A model generated the notes under the pieces. The model saw only the letters and a list, made by a program, of their open reading frames with translations. It was not told where the DNA came from and ran no database searches. This document shows, one piece after another, positions 43,792 to 50,553 of a stretch of DNA of 64,000 bases (the stretch's first letter is position 1; the number at the start of each line of letters is the position of its first letter). A program made the position numbers and the translations under genes. This DNA comes from Akkermansia muciniphila (lineage in GTDB: Bacteria; Verrucomicrobiota; Verrucomicrobiia; Verrucomicrobiales; Akkermansiaceae). Location: assembly GCF_030848305.1 (NCBI RefSeq), contig NZ_CP114598.1, positions 310,001 to 374,000 of the forward strand, given 5' to 3'.

Positions 43792-44562
43792 TTAAAGTTC
43801 TTCAAAGTTGCTGTAAGGGTCTTTGTCTCCGTTCCCAGGGGGTGGCGGATGGTTGACGGCGTAGGAGGTGGCAAAGCTGACGGCATCAGACTGCCACCTA
43901 GTCACGGGGATGCCGCTGCGGGTCCAGTTGACGGCGTCCCGGCTTCCCCAGTAGGCCGTGGCGCAGTCCGGTATCTGGTCGGGGGTTAAACGCACACGCC
44001 CCGCAAAGGCCGCGTCCCGAAGATGGGCTTCGACTTCCTCCACGGTGCACGGAGAGGGGGTAAGGGGGTGAATTCCTTCCTTTCTTCCTTCCTTCCTTAC
44101 GGTTTTTGCTGGGTTTTCTTCTGGGTTTTCAAAAATAACCGGCTTGGTTTTTGCTGGGTTTTCGGAAATAACTGACGTTGGTTTTTCGTGGGTTTCCTTT
44201 TCGGTTCCTACACTGGTTCCAATGTCGGTTTTCCTGGGTCTCCCCCCAAGTTTCCCATTTTCACGGGCGGTCTTCCGGCGCGTTTGCACGCTGTCCTGTA
44301 TTTCATGCGGATAGCCGAATACGACGAGATTGTCGCCGTCAAAGTGGTAGAGTTCGTTTTCCGCGCTGATTTCCTGGTCAGTCACGCCGCAGGTCTGCAT
44401 CCAGCGGCGCATGCCCCAGGAGCGGCAGCCCTCAATGATGCCGCCGTTTTCCTGTTCGCAGCACCAGGCCAGCAGAGAGATCCAGGTGGCGCGCTGTATG
44501 GGTTCCGCCCCGATATATTCGGGGCTGGAAAACAAGGCTGTTGGGATATTGATGAATTCCAT
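43792..44562 (-). CDS. phage replication protein, DnaD/O-like, with repeat linker
   Basis: A 256-residue protein from the ATG at 44562. The N-terminal part (FINIPTALFSSPEYIGAEPI, then WISLLAWCCEQENGGIIEGC) resembles the winged-helix start of phage replication initiators, with a typical RKTARENGKLGGRPRKT segment near residue 100. A linker follows with repeated ENPAKT/ENPEENPAKT units (about residues 135-160). The C-terminal region (IPDCATAYWGSRDAVNW) may contact the helicase. It lies directly upstream of the DnaB-type helicase, as expected for a replication module. Confidence 0.62.
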   Translation of the reverse strand: MEFINIPTALFSSPEYIGAEPIQRATWISLLAWCCEQENGGIIEGCRSWGMRRWMQTCGVTDQEISAENELYHFDGDNLVVFGYPHEIQDSVQTRRKTARENGKLGGRPRKTDIGTSVGTEKETHEKPTSVISENPAKTKPVIFENPEENPAKTVRKEGRKEGIHPLTPSPCTVEEVEAHLRDAAFAGRVRLTPDQIPDCATAYWGSRDAVNWTRSGIPVTRWQSDAVSFATSYAVNHPPPPGNGDKDPYSNFEEL

Positions 44563-44575
44563 AATCAAAAAAGCG

Positions 44576-45691
44576 TCAGTTGGGGGTTGTTTTCATGAAT
44601 CTGCCAAGCAAAACCTGGAATGCAGTTGCCGCCACTCCCGGAACTTGTCCGTTGCCAATGGCTTTAATGCGGTCCACTCTAGCGGCCACCCCATGAGCCA
44701 CTCGACCCACGTCGGGTTCAGCTGACCACCACTCCCCGCAGTCATTTGTCTCCGCTCGTCCGGCGTGATAATCCCCTTGGCTTCCAAGTCTTTCATTTTC
44801 TGATAACTCCCCGTCCCCCCGCACATGCCCTTGGTGCGGGGTGTTGGAAACTGTGAAACCACAGTTATCAATTTCTTCCCTGTTTCCCGGTTGCTTTCCT
44901 TGCCGCCGCAACTGGCGGTTGGAGTAGGAAACATCTCTACAAACTCGTGTGGATTGGGCAGCTTGTTCCCCTCCCGAAACTTCTCGCTCCGCTTCTTCCC
45001 GGAAGCGGAGCGAGTTCCAATCCATACGCCTTTTTTCAGCAAGGCTTTCCGGGAATTCGTCCCCCCGTCGAGACCTTTCGTTGTTGCGGTCGGCCACATC
45101 ATCCCCGGCATCCAGCCTGTGGAGGCTACATCCATCAATGACTTGGGACCCCGTGAATGGCTCCCCTTGTTTGGGGCGTTGCAAGCCGTCGGCGTGGGGA
45201 TCATGTGCAAGTATCCAGATGCGTTTCCGGACGTGCGGGGCTCCCACGTCGTCCGCTCCCAGCACCATCCATTCCGCATCGTACCCGATCGAGGCCAAGT
45301 CTCCGAGTACTCGTCCAAGCCCGCGAGAAGTGAGAACTGGGGAGTTTTCCACGAAGACGAATTGTGGTCGAATTTCGCAAACAACGCGGAACATTTCCCT
45401 CCACAGTCCAGAACGTTTGCCGTCGATGCCGGCGCCTTTGCCTGCAGAGGAAATGTCCTGGCAAGGAAAGCCTCCAGATACCACGTCAACAAGGCCGCGC
45501 CACGGTCGTCCGTCAAAGGTGCATACGTCATCCCAAACCGGGCAAGGCGGGAGTATGCCGTCATTCTGGCGGGCGAGCAGTACGCTTGCGGGGTAGGGAT
45601 CGAGTTCGACGGCGCAGATGGTTCGGATGCCGAGCAATTCGCTTCCGAGTATGCCTCCACCAGCGCCCGCGAAAAGATGTAGCTCATTCAC
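44576..45691 (-). CDS. dcm: C5-cytosine DNA methyltransferase
   Basis: A 371-residue enzyme transferring methyl from S-adenosylmethionine to cytosine C5. Motifs in order: LHLFAGAGGGILG (SAM binding, residues 5-16), CAVELDPYPASVLL, GGFPCQDISSAG with catalytic Cys77, VFVENSP with Glu115, RKRIWILA near 160, a variable target-recognition part of about 140 residues, then IKAIGNGQVPGVAATAF near the C-terminus. No matching endonuclease is seen, so it is probably a solitary phage methylase protecting phage DNA. It overlaps the ASCH gene by 8 bases. A second frame on the same strand is open over nearly its whole length. Confidence 0.93.
   Translation of the reverse strand: MNELHLFAGAGGGILGSELLGIRTICAVELDPYPASVLLARQNDGILPPCPVWDDVCTFDGRPWRGLVDVVSGGFPCQDISSAGKGAGIDGKRSGLWREMFRVVCEIRPQFVFVENSPVLTSRGLGRVLGDLASIGYDAEWMVLGADDVGAPHVRKRIWILAHDPHADGLQRPKQGEPFTGSQVIDGCSLHRLDAGDDVADRNNERSRRGDEFPESLAEKRRMDWNSLRFREEAEREVSGGEQAAQSTRVCRDVSYSNRQLRRQGKQPGNREEIDNCGFTVSNTPHQGHVRGDGELSENERLGSQGDYHAGRAETNDCGEWWSAEPDVGRVAHGVAARVDRIKAIGNGQVPGVAATAFQVLLGRFMKTTPN
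44593..45687 (-). CDS. 364-codon overlapping frame inside the methyltransferase gene (possible overprinted gene)
   Basis: The frame begins at an ATG four bases after the methylase start (ATGAATG) and is open for 364 codons. The product starts MSYIFSRALVEAYSEANCSA, has APLTDDRGAALLTWYLEAFL, WPRSGTMRNGWCWERTTW and ends LNPTWVEWLMGWPLEWTALK, then PLATDKFREW. I have a memory of similar sequences in other phage genomes, but this is unchecked. It may be a conserved shadow of the methylase or a true overlapping gene. The methylase is certain, so this entry has low confidence. Confidence 0.3.
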   Translation of the reverse strand: MSYIFSRALVEAYSEANCSASEPSAPSNSIPTPQAYCSPARMTAYSRLARFGMTYAPLTDDRGAALLTWYLEAFLARTFPLQAKAPASTANVLDCGGKCSALFAKFDHNSSSWKTPQFSLLAGLDEYSETWPRSGTMRNGWCWERTTWEPRTSGNASGYLHMIPTPTACNAPNKGSHSRGPKSLMDVASTGWMPGMMWPTATTKGLDGGTNSRKALLKKGVWIGTRSASGKKRSEKFREGNKLPNPHEFVEMFPTPTASCGGKESNRETGKKLITVVSQFPTPRTKGMCGGTGSYQKMKDLEAKGIITPDERRQMTAGSGGQLNPTWVEWLMGWPLEWTALKPLATDKFREWRQLHSRFCLADS

Positions 45692-46106
45692 TCGCCCTCC
45701 TTTCTAAAATTGCTGCCTGATCCGGGGTAAGATACTGCCAGCTCTGCGGCGGACGTGCCATGCCAATGGCAGAGAGTGGTACAGCATGAGGTAGCCGGGC
45801 GGGATCCCGGACGACCCAGGTGAAGCAAGGAATATAATGAAAAATGTGTTCTTCCGTCACGCACGCCGACTTGCAAACGGCTGATAAACTATCTGGGGAA
45901 ACCTCTTTATTTATTGTTAAACAAAGAGCAAGTCTGCACTTGCCGATAATTGCCCGCTCTCCGTCCTTTCCGGATTCGTAAAGCCATATCGTTTCAAATT
46001 CTCTACCCCTAAGGCGAGGCATGTTTTTCCGTAATTCCAATGTCTTTTCGCCGGACAGAATTTTCCCAGAGAAAGGTCGCCTGACGGATAAGAGGATGTT
46101 AATCAT
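45684..46106 (-). CDS. ASCH-domain-like protein
   Basis: A 140-residue protein from the ATG at 46106. The N-terminal LLSVRRPFSGKILSGEKTLE, then LRKNMP matches the ASCH/PUA-like pattern (GEKT-E-R), and the strand after it (IWLYESGKDGERAIIGKCRL) continues this fold. ASCH domains are thought to bind RNA or modified nucleotides. It lies between a small gene and the methylase in the early operon, overlapping both by eight bases. A regulatory or RNA-binding role is possible; nothing is known for this phage. Confidence 0.65.
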   Translation of the reverse strand: MINILLSVRRPFSGKILSGEKTLELRKNMPRLRGREFETIWLYESGKDGERAIIGKCRLALCLTINKEVSPDSLSAVCKSACVTEEHIFHYIPCFTWVVRDPARLPHAVPLSAIGMARPPQSWQYLTPDQAAILERRASE

Positions 46107-46350
46107 TACTGGCCTCCTTTCCGTCAATGATGGCCCTTAATTCATCAAATACCCGTAGACGTGTATGATTCCTTGTCGTGCAAATAAGGTGCTGCGCCCA
46201 CCGGGCATGCCGTTTCGTGGGGTACTCCATGCGATAGCGGGCGATAATTCCTTTGTGGTGTACAATCGCGGCCTGAACTTCGTATTTCCCGTCGTCGGTT
46301 TTCTTCATGGGGCAAACCTGCTGAACGATGATGTGAGGATTCCGTTTCAT
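46099..46350 (-). CDS. small early phage protein
   Basis: An 83-residue basic protein from the ATG at 46350, overlapping the rusA-like gene stop as ATGA. Sequence: MKRNPHIIVQQVCPMKKTDD, then YEVQAAIVHHKGIIARYRME and a basic helix KRHARWAQHLICTTRNHTRL. I do not recognise a family. The strand-helix pattern and basic charge may point to nucleic acid binding. It overlaps the ASCH gene by eight bases. Confidence 0.5.
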   Translation of the reverse strand: MKRNPHIIVQQVCPMKKTDDGKYEVQAAIVHHKGIIARYRMEYPTKRHARWAQHLICTTRNHTRLRVFDELRAIIDGKEASND

Positions 46351-46772
46351 TGCTCTGATCCTTCTTGCACAGTGATTGTTATTTGTGGTTCTTCGCCCCA
46401 CCATTTATCCACGGACGCGGAATACACCTGGGCGTCATCCTCCCAAAATCTCAACCGGGTCAGGACATCCTGCAGGGTTTTGGCCAGGTTGTCCCAGTCC
46501 GGGTTGGTCGTTTTCGGAATGAGCCCGATCCGGTTTTTTTTCGGCTCGCTCTTGCGGTAGGGCCAGACGAAGGCCAGCTTCAGGGAGACCGGCCCCGTCA
46601 GGGGCCGGGCCGGTTGATAAGGTTTCAGCAGGGTCAGGTAATCGCTGATGACCAGTTTCAATTCTTTCGTGTCCGCCAGTTTGGCGTGTTTCCCGATGTT
46701 GACGATTTTTTTGTTCTGGTGCGTTTTCGTCGGGGGAACAATCGGCAGCATGATGGTTATCGGCTTGTTCAT
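46347..46772 (-). CDS. rusA: RusA-family Holliday junction resolvase
   Basis: A 141-residue protein with the RusA pattern. The N-terminal segment ITIMLPIVPPTKTHQNKKIV is followed by KTTNPDWDNLAKTLQDVLTR with the two acidic residues of the active site, then LRFWEDDAQVYSASVDKWWG with the paired aspartates and lysine. Such phage enzymes cut four-way junctions made during replication or recombination. Length is normal. The gene lies downstream of the recombination genes (Sak4-like and nuclease) in the early operon. Confidence 0.88.
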   Translation of the reverse strand: MNKPITIMLPIVPPTKTHQNKKIVNIGKHAKLADTKELKLVISDYLTLLKPYQPARPLTGPVSLKLAFVWPYRKSEPKKNRIGLIPKTTNPDWDNLAKTLQDVLTRLRFWEDDAQVYSASVDKWWGEEPQITITVQEGSEQ

Positions 46773-46781
46773 GGCTGTTGA

Positions 46782-47333
46782 TTAGAAGGGGATTTCGTCT
46801 TCTTCCGCCGGCGGTCCCGCCGTGGCGCTCATGTGGTTGTTGGCCGGCAGGTCCGCCGGGCGCGGAGGCAGGGGCGCTCCGCCGCGCCCCGCCGCTGTCC
46901 TGTCCTGCGCCGCCATGATGGCCCGGGCTTCGTCCGGCCCCAGCACGTCTTCGCAGTTGCTGAATTCGGGATAAGTCCCGTCTGCCCTGGGCTTGTCTCC
47001 CTGTCTGACGTTGAGCCGGACGTAGCAGGGTTTGCCGAGGTATTCCGCCGGGTTGATGATAACCTGCTGGCCGGGTTGGTAGACGTTCCCGGTAACGTTT
47101 TTGACGAACAGGTCAATTTTCCAGGCCAGGTCTTTCGAGTTGGTCAGGTAGTAACGGACCGTCGCCGCCCCTTCAGGGCCGAAGGCTCTGATGTGGACGG
47201 CCAGCTGCGGGCATCCCCGCGTTTTGGCGCCCTGGGAGATTCCTTCTTCCATTTTGACGATTTTTCCTTCGTAGACGCCCGCGGGGAGGAATCCGTATTC
47301 GCCGGGCTCGCCTTCTGATATGTAACTGAACAT
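46782..47333 (-). CDS. phage single-strand DNA-binding-like protein (DUF669-like) with SSB-type acidic tail
   Basis: A 183-residue protein from the ATG at 47333 (MFSYISEGEPGEYGFLPAGV); the longer frame up to 47801 is antisense-like noise inside the nuclease gene. The N-terminal part (YEGKIVKMEEGISQGAKTRG, then LAVHIRAFGPEGAATVRYYL) resembles DUF669-type phage proteins, probably with an OB-like fold. The C-terminus is flexible and Pro/Ala-rich and ends in EEDEIPF, very like the DDDIPF tip with which bacterial SSB recruits partners. It lies between the nuclease and RusA genes. Confidence 0.7.
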   Translation of the reverse strand: MFSYISEGEPGEYGFLPAGVYEGKIVKMEEGISQGAKTRGCPQLAVHIRAFGPEGAATVRYYLTNSKDLAWKIDLFVKNVTGNVYQPGQQVIINPAEYLGKPCYVRLNVRQGDKPRADGTYPEFSNCEDVLGPDEARAIMAAQDRTAAGRGGAPLPPRPADLPANNHMSATAGPPAEEDEIPF

Positions 47334-47338
47334 AATGG

Positions 47339-48502
47339 TTATTTGGTGGTTGCGGTTTTGGAGACGGAGATTTTTTTGACGTAGGAGGATCCGGCCCCCG
47401 TCCTGACCAGTTCTTCCGGGAATTGTTGTTCCGGCAATGCTTCCGCGAACAGGGCGCGGAAGACGTCCGCCTTGAGCGGGCCATAGGATTTCAGGAGTTT
47501 CGGGACGCCAATCCAGGTGGCGTATTTGGCGACGTCTTCCGGAGCGACGGTGTCCGCGCCTTTCCGGGAGACGCGCCTGAATCCGGGGACTTCCGTTCCG
47601 TTGTTGAGGTAGTCGAGGATTTTTTCTTTTCCTTTTTTGGCATAGGATTCCAGGATTCCGGCCTTGGTGACGAATTCCGCCAGCCTGGAAGGGTTTTCCG
47701 CGATTTCGGCGAAGCTCGCTTCCAGCGTTCCGGCTTCCGCCAGGGACAGCATTTCCTGCGCCGCCCGGTTCCGCAGCGGACAGGTGTCCTGCGAGGCGCA
47801 CCAGCCGCAGTAGTCGCAGAGGCGCGGCCCACCGCCGCGATCCACGGAGTCCACCACGTCGTTGACGATGGAGATTGCTTCCCGGTAGGTGAATTTCCGG
47901 GTGACAATTTGCTGCTGGTCGCAGAAGAGGAGGTGGCAGGTGATTTCATCCAGGAATTCCCGTTCCATGAAGGATTTCGCGTAAGAGGCCTGCTGTTCCC
48001 AGTAGTTGCGGATTTGGCCGCTTTTGAGGTCGAAGAGCTTGCCCAGCGCGGGGCAGAGGCAGTCCGCTTCCCCGCCTGTCACGCGGGGGTGCCATTGCGG
48101 GAAGGCGCAGCGGTTTTTGTCGGCAATGACTTCTTCCCCGGAGCAGAGCGTCCGGACCGTTTTCACCGCCCAGAGGATGGATTCTTTTTCATCGGCTTTC
48201 AGGTGTTCACACGCCCTGAATTCGTCCACGCCCATGAGCAGGGCCCGGAAGGCGTCGTCCATCCGGGTTCCCCGCCGGGCCGCTTCCCCCGCGTCGGGGG
48301 AGGAGACGTAGCAGGGGCATTGCGCCAGCTTGGGGAGCAGGGACGGCTTCAATAGTTCCGTGGCCGGGGCCGGACGGGGCCCGGCAATGTCAGCGAGGAT
48401 TTTTTGCAGGTCGTCCAGGCTGACGGCGTATTCCGCTCCGTCCAGGGAGAGGACGGCATGCCCGGTTTCGCGGGCGACGTTGATGCAGGTGACGGGTTTC
48501 AT
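47339..48502 (-). CDS. RecB/Cas4-like PD-(D/E)XK nuclease with cysteine cluster
   Basis: A 387-residue protein from the ATG at 48502, overlapping the upstream stop as ATGA. The nuclease core shows GGEADCLCPALGKLFDLKSG with Asp147, Asp158 and Lys160 (DLK variant of DxK). A Cys cluster, CDYCGWCASQDTC (Cys229, 232, 235, 241), resembles Fe-S clusters found in Cas4 and AddB nucleases. Such proteins occur in phage recombination modules. Here it sits between the Sak4-like ATPase gene and the SSB-like gene, so a DNA end-processing role in recombination is likely. Confidence 0.75.
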   Translation of the reverse strand: MKPVTCINVARETGHAVLSLDGAEYAVSLDDLQKILADIAGPRPAPATELLKPSLLPKLAQCPCYVSSPDAGEAARRGTRMDDAFRALLMGVDEFRACEHLKADEKESILWAVKTVRTLCSGEEVIADKNRCAFPQWHPRVTGGEADCLCPALGKLFDLKSGQIRNYWEQQASYAKSFMEREFLDEITCHLLFCDQQQIVTRKFTYREAISIVNDVVDSVDRGGGPRLCDYCGWCASQDTCPLRNRAAQEMLSLAEAGTLEASFAEIAENPSRLAEFVTKAGILESYAKKGKEKILDYLNNGTEVPGFRRVSRKGADTVAPEDVAKYATWIGVPKLLKSYGPLKADVFRALFAEALPEQQFPEELVRTGAGSSYVKKISVSKTATTK

Positions 48503-49506
48503 TGGCACGCCCCTCCTTCCATGAATTCTTTTACGGAGTTATTGAACCGGGCGGGAGTTTTCAAAATCCGGGCGGCATATTCCGCCGGGACTTCTTCCAG
48601 CCCTTGTCCGGCAGTAATGATTCCGCGGCTGATCATGAAGGCGAGGGCGTCTTTTGCGTGGTCAATCACCGCGGCCAGGGCATCCGCCTGACGGTCTCCC
48701 GCGGATGCGTCCGGAGGCGGCTCCTGTCCATTGTTTGCCGCAGGGGCATCATTCGCCGAAGCATTGGCAGGTCCGCAGCCCTCTCCAAACAGCAGGCGGG
48801 AGATTTCCCCGGCGTCCATCGCCATCACCGCGGGCATCCCGTGCCGGTTTTTGGCTTCCCACGGGGCGGAAGGAGAGGTGTAGACCATGCGTTGGTTTCC
48901 TCCATGTCCCTTGCCGTCCTGGACCGTTACGACGAAGTTGCAGAAGAGCATGGCGTCAGCCCATTCCTTGACCAGCGGCGCGACAAATTTGGAGAGGTTC
49001 AGTTCGTGTTTGTCGTAGGCGCCGGCTGTTTCCGGCATTTCAAATTTGACGCGGCGGGAGTGTCCCACCAGCACCACATTCATTCCTGCGCTCATCAACG
49101 CGTTGAGGCGTGACAAGAGATCCATGGCCACAGGTTCGATCATCTTATATCCCTTGCCGTAGCCCAAATCTTCAATGGAGCGATGATGCGCGTTTTTCTT
49201 TTTGTTTTCTTCCTTCAGGAAGGAATTTTGAAGGAATCGCTCGCACCAGTCGATGGAGTCAATGATGACGGTTTTGAAATCATGCGGTTCCGTCCGCAGG
49301 GATTCGATGGCGTTCAGCACGTCTTCATAGCTCCGGCAGTCCAGCCGGGCAACGTCGATGTGGGAAGATCCCTGTTCCGTGTCCAGCAGAACAGGAGCGG
49401 GCAGCCCGGCCGCCAGCGTGGATTTTCCCACGCCTTCCGGCCCGTAGATGATGACTCGCTGCGGACGCTGCTGCACTCCGCGCTTGATGTTTTGTAATAG
49501 GCTCAT
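48499..49506 (-). CDS. Sak4-like RecA-type ATPase, recombination protein
   Basis: A 335-residue protein with a RecA-like core. Walker A is GPEGVGKS (residues 22-29), followed by LLDTEQGSSHIDVARLD and Walker B TVIIDSID (79-86), then VVLVGHSRRVKF near residue 150. These features fit the Sak4 family of phage annealing/recombination ATPases. The C-terminal 90 residues are Ala/Asp-rich and probably flexible, ending with a helix. It is the first gene of the recombination group; the SSB-like, nuclease and RusA-like genes follow. Confidence 0.75.
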   Translation of the reverse strand: MSLLQNIKRGVQQRPQRVIIYGPEGVGKSTLAAGLPAPVLLDTEQGSSHIDVARLDCRSYEDVLNAIESLRTEPHDFKTVIIDSIDWCERFLQNSFLKEENKKKNAHHRSIEDLGYGKGYKMIEPVAMDLLSRLNALMSAGMNVVLVGHSRRVKFEMPETAGAYDKHELNLSKFVAPLVKEWADAMLFCNFVVTVQDGKGHGGNQRMVYTSPSAPWEAKNRHGMPAVMAMDAGEISRLLFGEGCGPANASANDAPAANNGQEPPPDASAGDRQADALAAVIDHAKDALAFMISRGIITAGQGLEEVPAEYAARILKTPARFNNSVKEFMEGGACQ

Positions 49507-49570
49507 ATTATTTCCTTGTTTGATTGTATTCAGGTCGGGCGTCAGTTCCTGCTGGCCCCGGCCTTTTTGG

Positions 49571-49942
49571 TTATGGGTAGTTGGAAAGGGTACTGACGGA
49601 GTTACGTTTCCGCTTAGCGGGAGGTTTGTTCATGTCCGTCCTGGTTTTGGATGTCTTTTGGGTCAAATACCTGTACACGCTTATCGCGGAAATTCTGTAT
49701 TCGCGTTGATTGGTGCCAATGTCTTCTATTTCATGGTTCTGCAACAGGTTACGAACCTTTTTCCTACCCCATAAACAAGCAGGGTGTTTCCGCAGATCCT
49801 CAAGGGTAAGCCATATTTTGCCGTCGAACATGCGAGTGGCATTCTCTTCCTCGGACTCATTCAAAATCAACAAGCCACGTTCATGAAGGGATTCTATGGT
49901 TTGCTCCACAATAGAGGTTACAAATTGATCTAATCCGTTCAT
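49571..49942 (-). CDS. excisionase-like or winged-helix DNA-binding protein
   Basis: A 123-residue protein. Residues 40-95 (KIWLTLEDLRKHPACLWGRK, then KVRNLLQNHEIEDIGTNQRE, YRISAISVYRYL) have the helix-strand pattern of a MerR/excisionase-like winged helix. The C-terminal tail is basic (TRTDMNKPPAKRKRNS). Such proteins may act in excision with the integrase or in early regulation. It lies between a small membrane protein and the Sak4-like gene in the early operon. Confidence 0.5.
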   Translation of the reverse strand: MNGLDQFVTSIVEQTIESLHERGLLILNESEEENATRMFDGKIWLTLEDLRKHPACLWGRKKVRNLLQNHEIEDIGTNQREYRISAISVYRYLTQKTSKTRTDMNKPPAKRKRNSVSTLSNYP

Positions 49943-49948
49943 AATTCA

Positions 49949-50140
49949 CTAAGATTTAACGATGAAATAAATGATCGTGAAAATTCCAACCAGCAGAGCG
50001 GAAAAGACAAGGTTCTGTACGATACCGGGCCGGGGCTTGAGTTCGTCTTCCGAAAAGTCTATCGGGCAGCCGTAAAGGGATCCCATTTTCTCGGCACGGT
50101 CACGGCGCATCCAATATTGTTCGTTCGTCATTTTTTTCAT
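49949..50140 (-). CDS. small membrane protein, early operon
   Basis: A 63-residue protein: a charged N-terminal part (TNEQYWMRRDRAEKMGSLYG, CPIDFSEDELKPRPG) followed by one membrane helix (IVQNLVFSALLVGIFTIIYF). Short single-pass proteins in early operons may act in superinfection exclusion or host takeover, but no family is known. Seven bases separate it from the excisionase-like gene. Confidence 0.5.
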   Translation of the reverse strand: MKKMTNEQYWMRRDRAEKMGSLYGCPIDFSEDELKPRPGIVQNLVFSALLVGIFTIIYFIVKS

Positions 50141-50158
50141 TGTTGTTCAGGGGGCGGG

Positions 50159-50212
50159 TTAAAGCTCGTGCCAGCCGAGCAGCTTCAATTCGTCAATCAG
50201 GGCTTCTTCCAT
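50159..50212 (-). CDS. 17-codon mini-ORF, uncertain
   Basis: ATG at 50212 overlaps the stop of the preceding gene as TAATG and gives MEEALIDELKLLGWHEL before a TAA. It is coupled and amphipathic but too short to judge. Confidence 0.2.
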   Translation of the reverse strand: MEEALIDELKLLGWHEL

Positions 50213-50424
50213 TAGGCTGCCGGCTTCTTGGGGTTCTTCGGGCTGGGAAGGTTACTAGCCGTGGTTAGACGGCTACTATTAAAAAGCAGGTGTCCGCTGG
50301 AATTGATTGCAGAAGACATGGCCTCCTGTGGCGAACATTTCAGTTTGGCGGAGATTCCCAGCAACAGAAGCTTTCCTGCTTCCGTCAGGTCTTCCATGTT
50401 GATTTCAATAGTTGATGGTTTCAT
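50212..50424 (-). CDS. first gene of the early operon, small protein of unknown function
   Basis: A 70-residue protein (MKPSTIEINMEDLTEAGKLL, LLGISAKLKCSPQEAMSSAI). The segment EINMEDLTEAGKLLLLGISA resembles a helical or RHH-like start, so a DNA-binding role is possible, but it is not recognised. It is the first leftward gene after the control region, where phages encode Cro or early regulators. The C-terminal end is Ser/Pro/Lys-rich. Confidence 0.5.
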   Translation of the reverse strand: MKPSTIEINMEDLTEAGKLLLLGISAKLKCSPQEAMSSAINSSGHLLFNSSRLTTASNLPSPKNPKKPAA

Positions 50425-50456
50425 GTGTCCGTCCGGTTGATGAGATTGTTTTATGC

Positions 50457-50497
50457 AATTCTATTAGATTTTGCAACAAAATTCTACTGATTTTGAT
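50457..50497. promoter_or_regulatory. candidate operator repeats between early operon and repressor
   Basis: AATTCTATTAGATTTTG (50457-50473) and AATTCTACTGATTTTG (50480-50495) are near direct repeats, 23 bases apart, in the A/T-rich gap between divergent genes. They cover the region expected for the leftward early promoter and could be repressor binding sites. Confidence 0.45.
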
Positions 50498-50519
50498 AGA
50501 AATCATGCGTACAACAAGC

Positions 50520-50547
50520 TTGACAATCTCACAAAATTACATAATAT
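50520..50547 (+). promoter_or_regulatory. repressor promoter, probably leaderless
   Basis: TTGACA (50520-50525) and TAATAT (50542-50547) are separated by 16 bases. The expected transcription start coincides with or lies next to the repressor ATG at 50554, and no ribosome binding sequence precedes it. Confidence 0.5.
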
Positions 50548-50553
50548 CAATGC

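Noticed and set aside
45364..45720. Further small frames in the Dcm region
   Set aside because: Products are Arg-rich shadows; only the 364-codon same-strand frame has enough length and character to report.
17505..49175. Partial matches to the late motif on the plus strand (near 17508 and 49163)
   Set aside because: They share only GTAGCCCAAA, lie inside minus-strand coding regions and have no start codon at the right distance.
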